The notes under the pieces are model-generated. The model saw nothing but the letters and a program-made list of their open reading frames with translations, did no database searches and was not told the origin of the DNA. A DNA stretch of 64,000 bases from Gammaproteobacteria bacterium (lineage in GTDB: Bacteria; Pseudomonadota; Gammaproteobacteria; Ga0077536), in contig SHZM01000013.1 in assembly GCA_009692265.1 (NCBI GenBank), forward strand, positions 1 through 64,000, given 5' to 3'. A program made the translations under genes and the position numbers. Positions 9,009-17,391 of the stretch are shown piece after piece. Positions within the stretch are counted from its first letter, which is position 1; the number at the start of each line of letters is the position of its first letter.

Positions 9009-9046
9009 CGTCAAGGCCCGCTGGAAAACTATCGTACGAGACTACG

Positions 9047-9847
9047 CTAAATATCGCCGAAATCACCATGCCGACCCTTACCGCTGCTGAAACGCGAAGC
9101 ACCGGCAAGCCCTTCGCTCGCGACCATGCCTGCACTGTTTCGCCACTCCGCACGCAAGGCTTCATGGAGCGGTAAACCGTGCTGCAAATACACCGCCCGA
9201 CGATCCGCGCGCACGCAGCCCTGAGGATAACGGGCGATCTCGGCCGCCAGGGCTTCGGCGGCCTGGCGTGACTGACCGTCGGGAACGACTTTCTCGCAGG
9301 CACCAATGCGCAGGCATTCGTCGGCCGGTACCTTGCGCCCGGTCATGATGATCTCTAACGCGCGCCCCTCCCCTACTAGTCGCGGTAGGCGCACCGTACC
9401 GCCGTCGATCAGAGGTACACCCCAGCGGCGGCAATAGACTCCGAAGTACGCGCTTTGTTCCATCACCCGCAAGTCGCACCACAACGCGAGTTCGAAGCCA
9501 CCGGCGACCGCCGGACCCGCCACGGCCGCAATCACAGGTTTCGATAATTGCATCCGACTCGGGCCCATGGGACCACGCGGTACCGTACTTCCATCGGTTG
9601 GGAAATCAAATCTGCCGAGCAGGTTCGAAGCACCAACGAGCGTACTGGCAAACTTGAGATCCCAGCCCGCACAAAAGGCGCCACCCTCGCCCCAAAATAC
9701 CGCTACCGAAGCGTCGGGGTCGGCGTCAAAATTCGCAAAGGCCGCGACCAGTGCCTCGGCGCTTGCCGGGTCCATTGCATTGCGGGCTTCTGGGCGATGG
9801 TGGATAACGGTGGTGACCGCACCGTTCTTTTCAACTCTTACGGTCAT
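9047..9847 (-). CDS. Enoyl-CoA hydratase/isomerase (crotonase) family
   Basis: 266 aa from ATG 9847, which has GAGGGA eight bases upstream. The frame extends further but without crotonase similarity. The core shows HHRPEARNAMDPASAEAL, the oxyanion segment FCAGWDLK and AGPAVAGGFELALWCDLRV, which carries a catalytic-position Glu. It hydrates or isomerises enoyl-CoA thioesters in beta-oxidation or a related catabolic branch. It is upstream of the MFS gene by 38 nt on the same strand, suggesting one transcription unit of hydratase, transporter and LLM. The acyl substrate is unknown. Confidence 0.9.
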   Translation of the reverse strand: MTVRVEKNGAVTTVIHHRPEARNAMDPASAEALVAAFANFDADPDASVAVFWGEGGAFCAGWDLKFASTLVGASNLLGRFDFPTDGSTVPRGPMGPSRMQLSKPVIAAVAGPAVAGGFELALWCDLRVMEQSAYFGVYCRRWGVPLIDGGTVRLPRLVGEGRALEIIMTGRKVPADECLRIGACEKVVPDGQSRQAAEALAAEIARYPQGCVRADRRAVYLQHGLPLHEALRAEWRNSAGMVASEGLAGASRFSSGKGRHGDFGDI

Positions 9848-10088
9848 GGCGTGTTCCCTCTTCATATTTGCTGAAACTACATGACTGTAGGTCGCGCTGG
9901 CAAAGGGCGCGTCGGTATAGGCAGCGATGGGCGCACCGCACAGGACCGACGCAGGTTTCTGTTGATCGATGCCTGTCCCCGCGTTGCTTTCGGCTCCTGT
10001 GTTGGTAGGAAGCACAAGGGCCCGGGCAAGCCGATTGCCCGCTGTAGCCGCGCGCTATCGCATTCAAGTTCCCCTCGAACTCCGCTGC

Positions 10089-10122
10089 AAAACAGAAAGG
10101 CCGCGAGAGCGGCCTTTCTGTT
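10089..10122 (-). terminator. Rho-independent terminator after the PEP-CTERM remnant
   Basis: A perfect 14-bp stem, AACAGAAAGGCCGC, with a 4-nt loop and a short U tract on the minus-strand transcript. It starts 22 nt after the PEP-CTERM stop codon, the position expected for that gene's terminator. Confidence 0.75.
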
Positions 10123-10143
10123 GCGCGGACAAAGGGCTGAAGT

Positions 10144-10221
10144 TCAGCTGCGGAGGCGGAGGCGGCGGCCGAGACCTAGAAGTCCAATGCTAAGCAGTGC
10201 CAAGGTTCCAGGTTCCGGCAC
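10144..10221 (-). pseudogene. PEP-CTERM sorting signal without a body: 25-codon remnant or minimal ORF
   Basis: From a GTG at 10221 the frame reads VPEPGTLALLSIGLLGLG, then RRLRLRS and a stop. That is a complete PEP-CTERM tripartite signal (PEP motif, hydrophobic helix, Arg-rich tail) recognised by exosortase/EpsH systems. Upstream in frame there is no signal peptide or mature domain within the roughly 240 nt before the amidase gene. Unusually, a near-perfect AAAGGAGG lies nine bases before the GTG, and an overlapping out-of-frame ATG is also at a good spacing. A strong terminator follows. The most likely reading is the 3' end of a deleted PEP-CTERM gene; a genuinely tiny gene is less likely. 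It implies the host has, or had, an exosortase. Confidence 0.6.
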
Positions 10222-10460
10222 ATTTATTGGCCTCCTTTCCAGAAACCGGAAATGTCCCGGTGACTGCGACACTTCGATCGAGTCCCGGCGCCGCGATTGG
10301 TTTCATCGAAGCACGCAATAAGGCTGAATGAGGTGGGTAGTCAACAGCATAACCTCGTTTCTTCGCACCAAACCTCGCAGCCCGAGCGCAGAAATCCAGC
10401 TGTTTAAACTGTAAAAAATCTTGACTGAGGCTGTCGAGGCCTAGGCGAGAACAGTTGAGC

Positions 10461-11867
10461 TCACAGCGGGGGTCGCCGCTTATGCCAATCCGTCGCGCGC
10501 TCGTAGGCCGCTGCCGCTCGAATGATCGTCGCCTCATCGCCATGCCGTCCGATGAACTGCATCGCCGTGGGTAGACCCTCGACATTGAAACCGTTTGGCA
10601 GAGTAATCGACGGATGGCCGCTCAGGTTGGTCGGACCGGTGTAACGCACGAGGGCGGGCATCGCTTCCGGCGGCACCACGCCCTGTGGATGAAACTGCTC
10701 CTGCGGCATCGCAGGGGACGCCGTCGCGGGGCAGAGAATGCAGTCCACTTCGGCAAGCGCCTTGTCGAACGTTGCGATCGTTGCCTGACGCAGCCGCTGA
10801 CCGCGCGCGTAATCCTCAGCCGTCGCCACTGCGCCGTAGTCGAGCATCGCGCGAAACACCGGCCCGTACTCCGCCGCGCGTGCGGGATAGAACGCGCGAT
10901 GCCGCAGCAACGCATCTACGGCGCAGATCGTGTACCAGTAGGCGAGACCATCGAGAATTCCGGTTAGATCGATCTCGTGGATCTCCAGGCCCTGACTTTT
11001 CAGCATGAAGCACGCGCGGAAAGTCGCATCCGCCTGCGCCGGATCGGTGTCGGCCGTGCAATAGGCGCGATCAATGCCGACTTTCAAACCACGTGCTCCA
11101 CGCGCAATCTCGCTCACATAGTCGACAGTGGGATCGCTGCGCGTCGACGGGTCGCGTTCGTCCCGGCCTTGCAAGACCTGCAGCATCAATGCCGCATCGG
11201 TGACACTGCGAGTCATCGGGCCGATGTGGTCGAGTGTGTCGGCGAGGGGGAAAACGCCGTGGCGTGACACCTTGCCGAAGGTCGGCTTGATGCCGACGAT
11301 GCCGCACATCGAAGACGGAAAGCGGATCGACCCGCCGGTATCCGTGCCAATTGCGCCGAAGCAGAGCGAAGCCGCCGTGGCAGCACCAGAACCGCTGGAG
11401 GACACCCCGGCCGAATAGCCGAGATTCCACGGATTGTGTGGCAGCGGCATATCAGGGTGATAACCGTACAGCGCGAACTCGGTGAGATTCAGTTTGCCGA
11501 TGCAGATAGCGCCCGCAGTCGTCAACTTCTCGATGATCGTCGCATCAAAGTCGGGGCGATCGTCGCGCAGCATCGGTGACGCGCAGGTTCGCGGCAACCC
11601 TTTCATCGCGACCAGATCCTTGATGCCAAGCGGGATCCCGTGCAGCTTGCCGCGATAGCGACCGGCTGCGATTTCGCGGTCCGCGGCGCGTGCCTGTTCG
11701 CGTGCGAGATCCGCAGTCACCAGCAGAAAGCTTTGCAGCTTGTCGTCGAGCGCCGCGATCCGCGCGAGTTGGGCGTCGACGAGATCGACCGCAGTGAGTT
11801 CTCCGCGTTCAATCAGCGGCGCGATGTCGCTGATGGTGCGCTTAAGCAGTTCGGGGTCACAGGTCAT
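10461..11867 (-). CDS. Amidase (amidase signature family)
   Basis: 468 aa. The signature region includes SSGSGAATAASLCFGAIGTD followed by TGGSIRFPSSMCGIVGIKP, and GIKDLVAMKG lies upstream. The Ser-cisSer-Lys triad is therefore complete (Lys in GIKD, cis-Ser in SSGSG, nucleophile Ser in TGGSIR). Relatives include amidases, 6-aminohexanoate-type hydrolases and GatA. The absence of gatB/gatC nearby favours a catabolic amidase acting on an organic amide. It is cytoplasmic with no signal peptide. It lies about 120 nt downstream of the mxaL-like gene on the same strand but is probably a separate unit. Confidence 0.9.
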   Translation of the reverse strand: MTCDPELLKRTISDIAPLIERGELTAVDLVDAQLARIAALDDKLQSFLLVTADLAREQARAADREIAAGRYRGKLHGIPLGIKDLVAMKGLPRTCASPMLRDDRPDFDATIIEKLTTAGAICIGKLNLTEFALYGYHPDMPLPHNPWNLGYSAGVSSSGSGAATAASLCFGAIGTDTGGSIRFPSSMCGIVGIKPTFGKVSRHGVFPLADTLDHIGPMTRSVTDAALMLQVLQGRDERDPSTRSDPTVDYVSEIARGARGLKVGIDRAYCTADTDPAQADATFRACFMLKSQGLEIHEIDLTGILDGLAYWYTICAVDALLRHRAFYPARAAEYGPVFRAMLDYGAVATAEDYARGQRLRQATIATFDKALAEVDCILCPATASPAMPQEQFHPQGVVPPEAMPALVRYTGPTNLSGHPSITLPNGFNVEGLPTAMQFIGRHGDEATIIRAAAAYERATDWHKRRPPL

Positions 11868-11990
11868 GGAATGCCTCGCGAGTGTTTCGGGGTTGAGGGA
11901 CGTTCATCGATACGCCCGATGAACGATAAACCACCTGCACGTAAATGCAAACTCGGGAATACACTCTCGTCATCCTTATTTTACGCGCCG

Positions 11991-12950
11991 CTATTTGCCT
12001 GATAGCGGCGGGAATGCTTGCGACCCTCCGGCAAGCGGTAACCTGCCGCGCGTGAGTGGCCCCTTCACTAGCGAGGCCACCAGGGCGAGCAGCGCCGCGA
12101 GCGCCAACATCCCACGCACGTCCGTCGTGGTGATTTTTGGGATAGCCAGAGCTGCGCTTTTCAGTTCCCGCGAAAGCCCCGCTGTTTCCGTGAGACGATG
12201 ATAAGTGAGTCCGGTGTTGTCCGCTAACCCTTGCAGATAGGTTTCGCGCAACGACGACAGATGCTCCGTGCCTGAATTCAGCGCTAGCTTACCTTCGCGG
12301 GCGTTTTTTTCCGCGCGGAACGAATCGATATGCATTACTTCATCCGACTTCCAAACTCCCTGCACAGCTCCTTCCTCATCGAGTTTTGGTATCGGTACTG
12401 GTAGAGCGCCGCCGACGCCTACTAGCAAGCCGCGAATTGCGCCTTTGTCGCCGGCGAACTGCGGCGGGACGTCCGGATTAAGTGGTGGCGCCTCGTGCCC
12501 GTCGGTCAGGAATACGAGCCGGGTCTGCCCCGGCAAGGCCTTCAGTAGTTCGAGACTCTTGTATAAGCCCTTCGCAACTTCACTACGGGCTTCCCACGTC
12601 ATGCGCCAATCGATGCTGCTTAACATCGTGGACAGTTCACGGTAGTTGGCACAGATCTCGATTGGCGTGATCAGCAGAAACGCCCGATGACCGGTAAACA
12701 GGGCGAGACCAAATTCGGTGCCGCAGGGCATCTCCGACAAGGCATCCAAGGCGGTTTTTTTGGCGTACTCCAAGCGCGTGGAACCCGCCGCTGACACGTC
12801 CATGACATTCATGCTCTGCGTGATATCAAACACCATCACATAGCGGAAAGTTTGTCGCGGCAGTTGCAGGGTTGGTCGCGCAAACGTCGCCGCCAACAAG
12901 GCCGCCGCGAGCAACAGCAACGCTATTTGCACGTTGCGCCGGCCGCTCAC
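11991..12950 (-). CDS. mxaL: MxaL-like von Willebrand factor A protein
   Basis: 319 aa. There is an N-terminal membrane segment (about residues 8-22), then a VWA domain with VMVFDITQSMNVMD (metal-site D42-x-T-x-S46), and a C-terminal hydrophobic segment LALAALLALVASLV before a short tail. In methylotrophs MxaL is needed, with MxaA and MxaK, for calcium insertion into methanol dehydrogenase. Assignment rests on position as the last of six overlapping genes in the order mxaR-S-A-C-K-L, and on the VWA fold. The start overlaps the end of mxaK by 4 nt. It could be a BatA-like protein in another context. Confidence 0.75.
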   Translation of the reverse strand: MSGRRNVQIALLLLAAALLAATFARPTLQLPRQTFRYVMVFDITQSMNVMDVSAAGSTRLEYAKKTALDALSEMPCGTEFGLALFTGHRAFLLITPIEICANYRELSTMLSSIDWRMTWEARSEVAKGLYKSLELLKALPGQTRLVFLTDGHEAPPLNPDVPPQFAGDKGAIRGLLVGVGGALPVPIPKLDEEGAVQGVWKSDEVMHIDSFRAEKNAREGKLALNSGTEHLSSLRETYLQGLADNTGLTYHRLTETAGLSRELKSAALAIPKITTTDVRGMLALAALLALVASLVKGPLTRGRLPLAGGSQAFPPLSGK

Positions 12951-13492
12951 GGTAGAGCGCCTTCCGGATCGGCGGAAATAACCGTGCGCACGGTACTTCT
13001 CCGACCTTCAATCTCGAGCAAAGGCTGGTCTCCAACATCCGGCGACAATTGCAGCACACGTTCAAGATTGTATTTCGCACCCCAATGCCGAGGGTCGATC
13101 CGTAGCAGGTCGCGATAGCTGACTTTCGCAAGTTCGAGGAGTGGCAACGCAAGATCGGGATCTTTTTTTAGATCAATTAACGACGCTTGTTGGAGATAAG
13201 TATTGCCCAGATTGAAGAGCGCGGCCGTACCCAGCGATTTCGCGGGCGTGTCCTCCACTTTACTGTAGAGAATGCGTGCTTGCTGAAAACGGCCTTCCTG
13301 TTGCTTGGCGTAGGCTTCTGCAAACAAACCGTAGTCACCGCCGTACGGTCCGGCGTCTGCGAAATTTCCTTGCTCAATCGCGTGGTTGTAATGTCTCACC
13401 TGCGTCCATCGCCAACCCTCGTGCGCGAGCCCTACCCCGCCAACTAACGCGATACCCAATAAGATAATTGTCAGTCGATACCTTAGTGCCAT
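12947..13492 (-). CDS. mxaK: MxaK-like membrane-anchored protein
   Basis: 181 aa from ATG 13492. One N-terminal membrane helix (RLTIILLGIALVGGVGLAHEG) is followed by TPR-like helical repeats, including GLFAEAYAKQQEGRFQQARILYSKVED written as two adjacent helices, and FNLGNTYLQQASL. It probably faces the periplasm. The size and location between the two VWA genes match mxaK. It overlaps mxaC by 10 nt and mxaL by 4 nt, indicating translational coupling. In methylotrophs mxaK mutants make methanol dehydrogenase lacking calcium. The assignment is from gene order and architecture rather than residue-level motifs. Confidence 0.7.
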   Translation of the reverse strand: MALRYRLTIILLGIALVGGVGLAHEGWRWTQVRHYNHAIEQGNFADAGPYGGDYGLFAEAYAKQQEGRFQQARILYSKVEDTPAKSLGTAALFNLGNTYLQQASLIDLKKDPDLALPLLELAKVSYRDLLRIDPRHWGAKYNLERVLQLSPDVGDQPLLEIEGRRSTVRTVISADPEGALP

Positions 13493-14487
13493 TCTTGCAG
13501 CTCGCAGAATTTTGTCGACGCCAACATCAAGAGCAGCGACAACGCGATGCCGAAGCACCATGGCGATAAATCGCGCTTGGGAACAATGTCCGTATACCGG
13601 ATAGGCAGATTCTGTAACTTGTTCACTTCCGCGATCGCCTGTTGCAGCGCTTGTGGGTTCTCCGCGGGGAAGGCGCGGTAAGGCAGTTCCATCTCCGAAA
13701 AAAACTTGTGCACTAATTGTTCCGGCGCAATCTGTTGTGCGGTCGCGGTTGCCATTTCAGTGTCCAAACCAGGACTACTCTCGGTTCGCAGGTAAAACCA
13801 GTAGAGCGTTACTCGGTGTTTTTTTAATAGGCGCTTGATCTGGTCCTGCACCGGGATGGTCAATGTCGCTGCCCCATCGGAAACCAGCATTACGATCCGC
13901 GATCCCGTGAAGGCCTTGCCGTCGAAAAATTCCAGTGAGCGAATTAGGCCCGTGCCCAGATCGGTCGAGGCCAAACTGCGCTCAATGCTGCCGGCCGCAA
14001 TGGCGGCCTGGACCACGACTTGCTTTTCCGTGAGCGACAGTACCGGTATCGGGTTTCCGCTGAACAGGAACAGCGCGAACATGTCCTGGGTTCGTTGCGC
14101 GGCATACTGAGCCAGCAGCCGACGTGCAATCTGCCCCTTTGAGGTATAGGTCCCCCACTTCGGAACCCGCGAGTTCTTTTCGTTGCCGATGACAAACGGC
14201 GTGTCCATGCTGCCGCTACTGTCGAGCAGAATCACCGTCTGCGCACCCTGACCGATCCGCGCAACAGACTCTTCCGAGCGAAACAAACCGCTAATCCCGA
14301 GCACGATGGCGATCACGCTGATCGCCGCGAGCAGGCGCAGGATCCAATTGAGGGCGTCGGATAATCGATCGACCGGTAGCAACGCGATCGACGAATACGC
14401 TACCGCGCTTTGACCATGTACAACTAGCGGCAGCAGTGCCAACGGCAGGAGGATTAACCCCAAGGGATCCGCAAACCCGAACATCAC
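13483..14487 (-). CDS. mxaC: MxaC-like von Willebrand factor A membrane protein
   Basis: 334 aa. Two N-terminal hydrophobic segments (about 8-24 and 45-67) are followed by a VWA domain with TVILLDSSGSMDTPF (D89-S-S-G-S93) and a C-terminal membrane helix CFGIALSLLLMLAST. This BatA/MxaC layout places the VWA domain between membrane helices. The metal-site residues are intact. It overlaps mxaA by 4 nt (ATGA) and mxaK by 10 nt. MxaC is part of the set required for active, calcium-loaded methanol dehydrogenase in methylotrophs. Here its client protein is not encoded in the window. Confidence 0.78.
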   Translation of the reverse strand: MMFGFADPLGLILLPLALLPLVVHGQSAVAYSSIALLPVDRLSDALNWILRLLAAISVIAIVLGISGLFRSEESVARIGQGAQTVILLDSSGSMDTPFVIGNEKNSRVPKWGTYTSKGQIARRLLAQYAAQRTQDMFALFLFSGNPIPVLSLTEKQVVVQAAIAAGSIERSLASTDLGTGLIRSLEFFDGKAFTGSRIVMLVSDGAATLTIPVQDQIKRLLKKHRVTLYWFYLRTESSPGLDTEMATATAQQIAPEQLVHKFFSEMELPYRAFPAENPQALQQAIAEVNKLQNLPIRYTDIVPKRDLSPWCFGIALSLLLMLASTKFCELQEWH

Positions 14488-15401
14488 GCGAGACCGCGTT
14501 CAATGTCGCTGCACCGCCGCGCGAACGCCACCAATTCCTCGTGAGAGTACTGCTCGCCGTGATGTTCCACGGGCTCTTCGTAAAAAGCCGTTCGTGAGCG
14601 CTGATAAAAATCGTTGATCGGCTCCCGTAACGACACAAATTGCGCATGCTTGTTAAAAAACTCGGTAAGCGCATCAGCGAACACGGTTTTGCCAGCCGTC
14701 GCATTGAACGCGTGATGGACGGACAGCAGGGCTTCACGATAACTGTCTTCGCCCGAGAAGCAGTGCCGAGAGTTGCGCAGACGCCGATAAGCCTCCATGA
14801 AGGGGGGTCGTTGCTTGGTCGGTAAACCCCAGTGGAGAGTGACCACACCAAGCAGCGCACTTAACAGCAACGCCGCATAGAAAGTCGCTTTGAAATAGCG
14901 AAAGCGTAACGATCGTGGCTCGCGGTCTGGATGTAAATCGTCGTCGCCGGTCCGCAAGACTGAAACACCAACCCGTGTTGCGGGAACGAGCGCCTTGAGA
15001 GTCTCCTGCCCATCGGTATAGCGCACAAAGTGATGCGGTACAGGGATGTCGTTTCGATTGGGGTCTACGTTGATAACTTGATAGGTCAGGCGAATTTTGT
15101 AGAGCACAGAGCCACCGAGATCTTTCTCGATAATCTCTGGCGCTTCAAGGACCAGCCAATCGCTGACTCTGCCGTGAGTGGGTAGCGCGTCTGGCGCGAG
15201 GTGGTACGGATCCCGCAATTGCAACGACAAGGTTCGCTCGAATTTATCGCCGATTTGATACCCATACGAGCGTGGCTGACGAAGATCTAGTTGCTCTACC
15301 ACGGTGTCGGCCACTGCGCAGGTGAAAAATGTGAGACCTACGACTATGAAGATCGCAAAGACGCGATTGCTGCGCGCGGCAGGTGGTCTAACCGAAAAAA
15401 T
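14484..15401 (-). CDS. mxaA: MxaA-like periplasmic protein, apparently starting at a non-canonical AUU
   Basis: About 305 aa. A GTG at 15314 is the only standard start and gives 276 aa beginning VADTVVEQLDLRQPRSYGYQ. However, the frame upstream of it encodes a clear signal peptide: a basic RSNR, a hydrophobic VFAIFIVVGLTFF and a TCAVA cleavage box directly before DTVVE. No ATG, GTG or TTG precedes it. The candidate is ATT 15399-15401 (or 15402-15404), preceded by GAGGTG at a suitable distance inside the end of mxaS. The body has 'DLRQPRSYGYQIGD' near the N-terminus and one membrane helix (FYAALLLSALLGVVTL), as in MxaA. It is needed for calcium insertion into methanol dehydrogenase in methylotrophs. 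Confidence 0.7.
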   Translation of the reverse strand: MFSVRPPAARSNRVFAIFIVVGLTFFTCAVADTVVEQLDLRQPRSYGYQIGDKFERTLSLQLRDPYHLAPDALPTHGRVSDWLVLEAPEIIEKDLGGSVLYKIRLTYQVINVDPNRNDIPVPHHFVRYTDGQETLKALVPATRVGVSVLRTGDDDLHPDREPRSLRFRYFKATFYAALLLSALLGVVTLHWGLPTKQRPPFMEAYRRLRNSRHCFSGEDSYREALLSVHHAFNATAGKTVFADALTEFFNKHAQFVSLREPINDFYQRSRTAFYEEPVEHHGEQYSHEELVAFARRCSDIERGLA

Positions 15402-16230
15402 AATGTGTCACCTCATCGGCATCAAACCCATCCTCCAGCACCAACGGCAGGCGGCCGTGCTGGCGAAAGATTTCGGCCAAGCGCTCGCGTCGTGAGTCGA
15501 ACTCCCGTTCAATACGTTGCCGCAAGCTTGGGCGCATCAACAACAGGCGGTTACGCCCGGTTTCGTGGTCCATAACTCGAACAATGCCAAAGCGCGGTAA
15601 TTGCGCGTACTCGTGACGGTCCCACACCATCACTGGCACCACGTCGTAATAAGCCAACGAGACAAGAATTTCATCGAGCAAGGTGGGATCGAAATGGAAG
15701 TCGGAAACCAGAAAGACGAGTGCGCGGCGAGTCCCGAGCAGCTCCGCTGCCTTGAGCAACCCCTCCGAATTACTTCCCTGTGGCGGCCTCGTCCGTAACT
15801 GCCTCGCGAGATCAATTCCCGCGGCGCGATTCATTGTCGACTCTAACCATACCGGTTCCGAGTGCGGATCGGCACAGCCGATGAAACCAAACCGATCGCC
15901 CGTGCGGTAGGCCGAGTAGCTCATACAGGCAACTAGGTCCGCGACGACACTCATCTTGGCGTTGGCGCCCACAAAATTCATCGACGCGGATAAATCGGCA
16001 ACGACGTAAATCGGGATCGCGCTGGTCTGCCGATACACTCGGAATTGGAGTTGTTCAAAGGGATCGCGCAGGCTCGCGTGTACGTCGAATCGCCTCGGAT
16101 CTGGTGCGTCCAGCAACGGCGCGTGATTGCGAAACTGCGCACCACCGCCTTTTTGTCGACTCGCGTGATGACCCGGGAAATTGCCAGCGGCGCGCCACGG
16201 GACTTTGTAATGAACTTCGGTCAATTTCAT
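15388..16230 (-). CDS. mxaS: MxaS-like DUF58 protein
   Basis: 280 aa. The DUF58 core FEQLQFRVYRQTSAIPIYVV leads into ADLSASMNFVG, a VWA-like metal site (D79-L-S-A-S83). LVFLVSDFHFDPTLL and a conserved C-terminal VMVWDRHEYAQLP follow. The protein is soluble. DUF58 proteins act with MoxR ATPases, and mxaS always follows mxaR in methanol-dehydrogenase clusters. It starts 2 nt from the mxaR stop, and its 3' end overlaps the presumed mxaA start. It probably links the ATPase to its membrane VWA partners. Confidence 0.82.
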   Translation of the reverse strand: MKLTEVHYKVPWRAAGNFPGHHASRQKGGGAQFRNHAPLLDAPDPRRFDVHASLRDPFEQLQFRVYRQTSAIPIYVVADLSASMNFVGANAKMSVVADLVACMSYSAYRTGDRFGFIGCADPHSEPVWLESTMNRAAGIDLARQLRTRPPQGSNSEGLLKAAELLGTRRALVFLVSDFHFDPTLLDEILVSLAYYDVVPVMVWDRHEYAQLPRFGIVRVMDHETGRNRLLLMRPSLRQRIEREFDSRRERLAEIFRQHGRLPLVLEDGFDADEVTHYFFG

Positions 16231-16231
16231 T

Positions 16232-17257
16232 TTAGGGCGAGGCGACTTTGTTCACGATTTGTTGCATCAGAGGCCCGACCAGCTCAGCACGACGTAATTC
16301 ATAGACCGGGCTGAAAAAAATCCGATGGGCGATGGTTTCGTGTAACACCGCGTGGAGATCCTCGGGCACGAGCGAATCGCGATCGTGCAACCAAGCCGCG
16401 ACCTTGGCGGCCCGCATCAGCATGCTCATGCCGCGTGGACTCACGCCGGATAGGATCAATTTCGTCATATCTACGCCTTCAATAGCAACGTTGAAATCTT
16501 TCGGCGCACGCGTTGCACTGCACAGGTCTAATGCATATCGTTCGAGGGTGGGCGAGGTCTTGATGCGTTGCTGGATGACCCCCGCGATGCCGTTCAATTC
16601 AGTGAACGGCAAAATTCCGCTTCTGAGTCCTCCGATCAATGCATCCACATCAAAAAAGCGCGAGTCGAACATCAGTTGATGCTGGAGCTCGCGTTCGCGC
16701 GGCATCGTGATATTCAGTTCCATCAAAAAACGATCACGCGCGGCGGCCGGTAGCTCGAACGTTTCCTCTTTTTCGACCCGATTACGATCCGCGAAAACTT
16801 GCAAGTGGGGGAAACAATACTCGCGGTTGAAGGCGGTGGCGGTGCGTTCCGCCATCACCCGCAACAATAACGAATGGACTTGCGGTCGCGCACGGTTCAC
16901 TTCGTTGAAAAAGAAAGTGGCGAGATTTTCTCCGTATTTCAGCAGTGGGCCCGGGTCGACCGCCGGACGGCCCTGCGCATTGATGTACGTGTGATAAAGA
17001 AGATCGTTGGGCATTAAATCGACAGTGCCCTCGATGCGCTCGAAATCACCTCCCAACACCCGCGCGATAGCGCGCAGCAGGGTGGTTTTCCCGACCCCCA
17101 CATCGCCTTCGAGCAGGGCATGCCCGCGCGCGAAAATGGCGATAATCAGGAGTCTGATCGCATGATCCTGGCCAATGACGGCTTTCTTGATTTCCGCCTC
17201 GAATTCGAGCGCGCGAGCGCGCCAGTCGCCCAAGCTGGAATCTACTTTTGTCAGCAT
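16232..17257 (-). CDS. mxaR: MxaR-like MoxR-family AAA+ ATPase
   Basis: 341 aa. The P-loop LLEGDVGVGKTTLLRA lies at about 49-64. The Walker B region reads TFFFNEVNRARPQVH (118-122 NEVNR), so the usual Asp of the DE pair is Asn. I believe this variant is shared by methanol-dehydrogenase MoxR proteins, but I cannot check. FELPAAARDRFLMEL is the conserved segment before the AAA lid, and a C-terminal lid domain follows. MoxR ATPases with DUF58/VWA partners act as chaperones for metalloenzyme maturation. It is the first gene of the six-gene set, with a GC-rich hairpin upstream at 17281-17315. Confidence 0.85.
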   Translation of the reverse strand: MLTKVDSSLGDWRARALEFEAEIKKAVIGQDHAIRLLIIAIFARGHALLEGDVGVGKTTLLRAIARVLGGDFERIEGTVDLMPNDLLYHTYINAQGRPAVDPGPLLKYGENLATFFFNEVNRARPQVHSLLLRVMAERTATAFNREYCFPHLQVFADRNRVEKEETFELPAAARDRFLMELNITMPRERELQHQLMFDSRFFDVDALIGGLRSGILPFTELNGIAGVIQQRIKTSPTLERYALDLCSATRAPKDFNVAIEGVDMTKLILSGVSPRGMSMLMRAAKVAAWLHDRDSLVPEDLHAVLHETIAHRIFFSPVYELRRAELVGPLMQQIVNKVASP

Positions 17258-17280
17258 TATTTTCTCCGGCGAACTCGCCT

Positions 17281-17315
17281 GCGGTGCGGTTGATCTTCGT
17301 GATCAACCGCACCGC
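17281..17315. terminator. Perfect 15-bp hairpin between aqpZ and mxaR
   Basis: Arms GCGGTGCGGTTGATC (17281-17295) and its exact complement (17301-17315) flank a 5-nt loop. It lies after the aquaporin stop and just upstream of mxaR on the same strand. No U run follows, so it may be a weak terminator, an attenuator for the mxa set or an mRNA stabiliser rather than a classic terminator. Confidence 0.5.
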
Positions 17316-17391
17316 GTTACCCACTCGCCTCATGGCTTGTCCCGTTTTGCGATATGCCAGCGACACAGATGCGCCGCGGGCCTCGTATAGG

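Noticed and set aside
11991-17257. Reading the MoxR/VWA set as a generic Bat (aerotolerance) cluster
   Set aside because: The DUF58-MxaA-VWA-MxaK-VWA order, sizes and the MxaA-like PRSYGYQIGD segment fit mxaRSACKL better; a Bat cluster would be expected to carry BatB/BatD-type genes.
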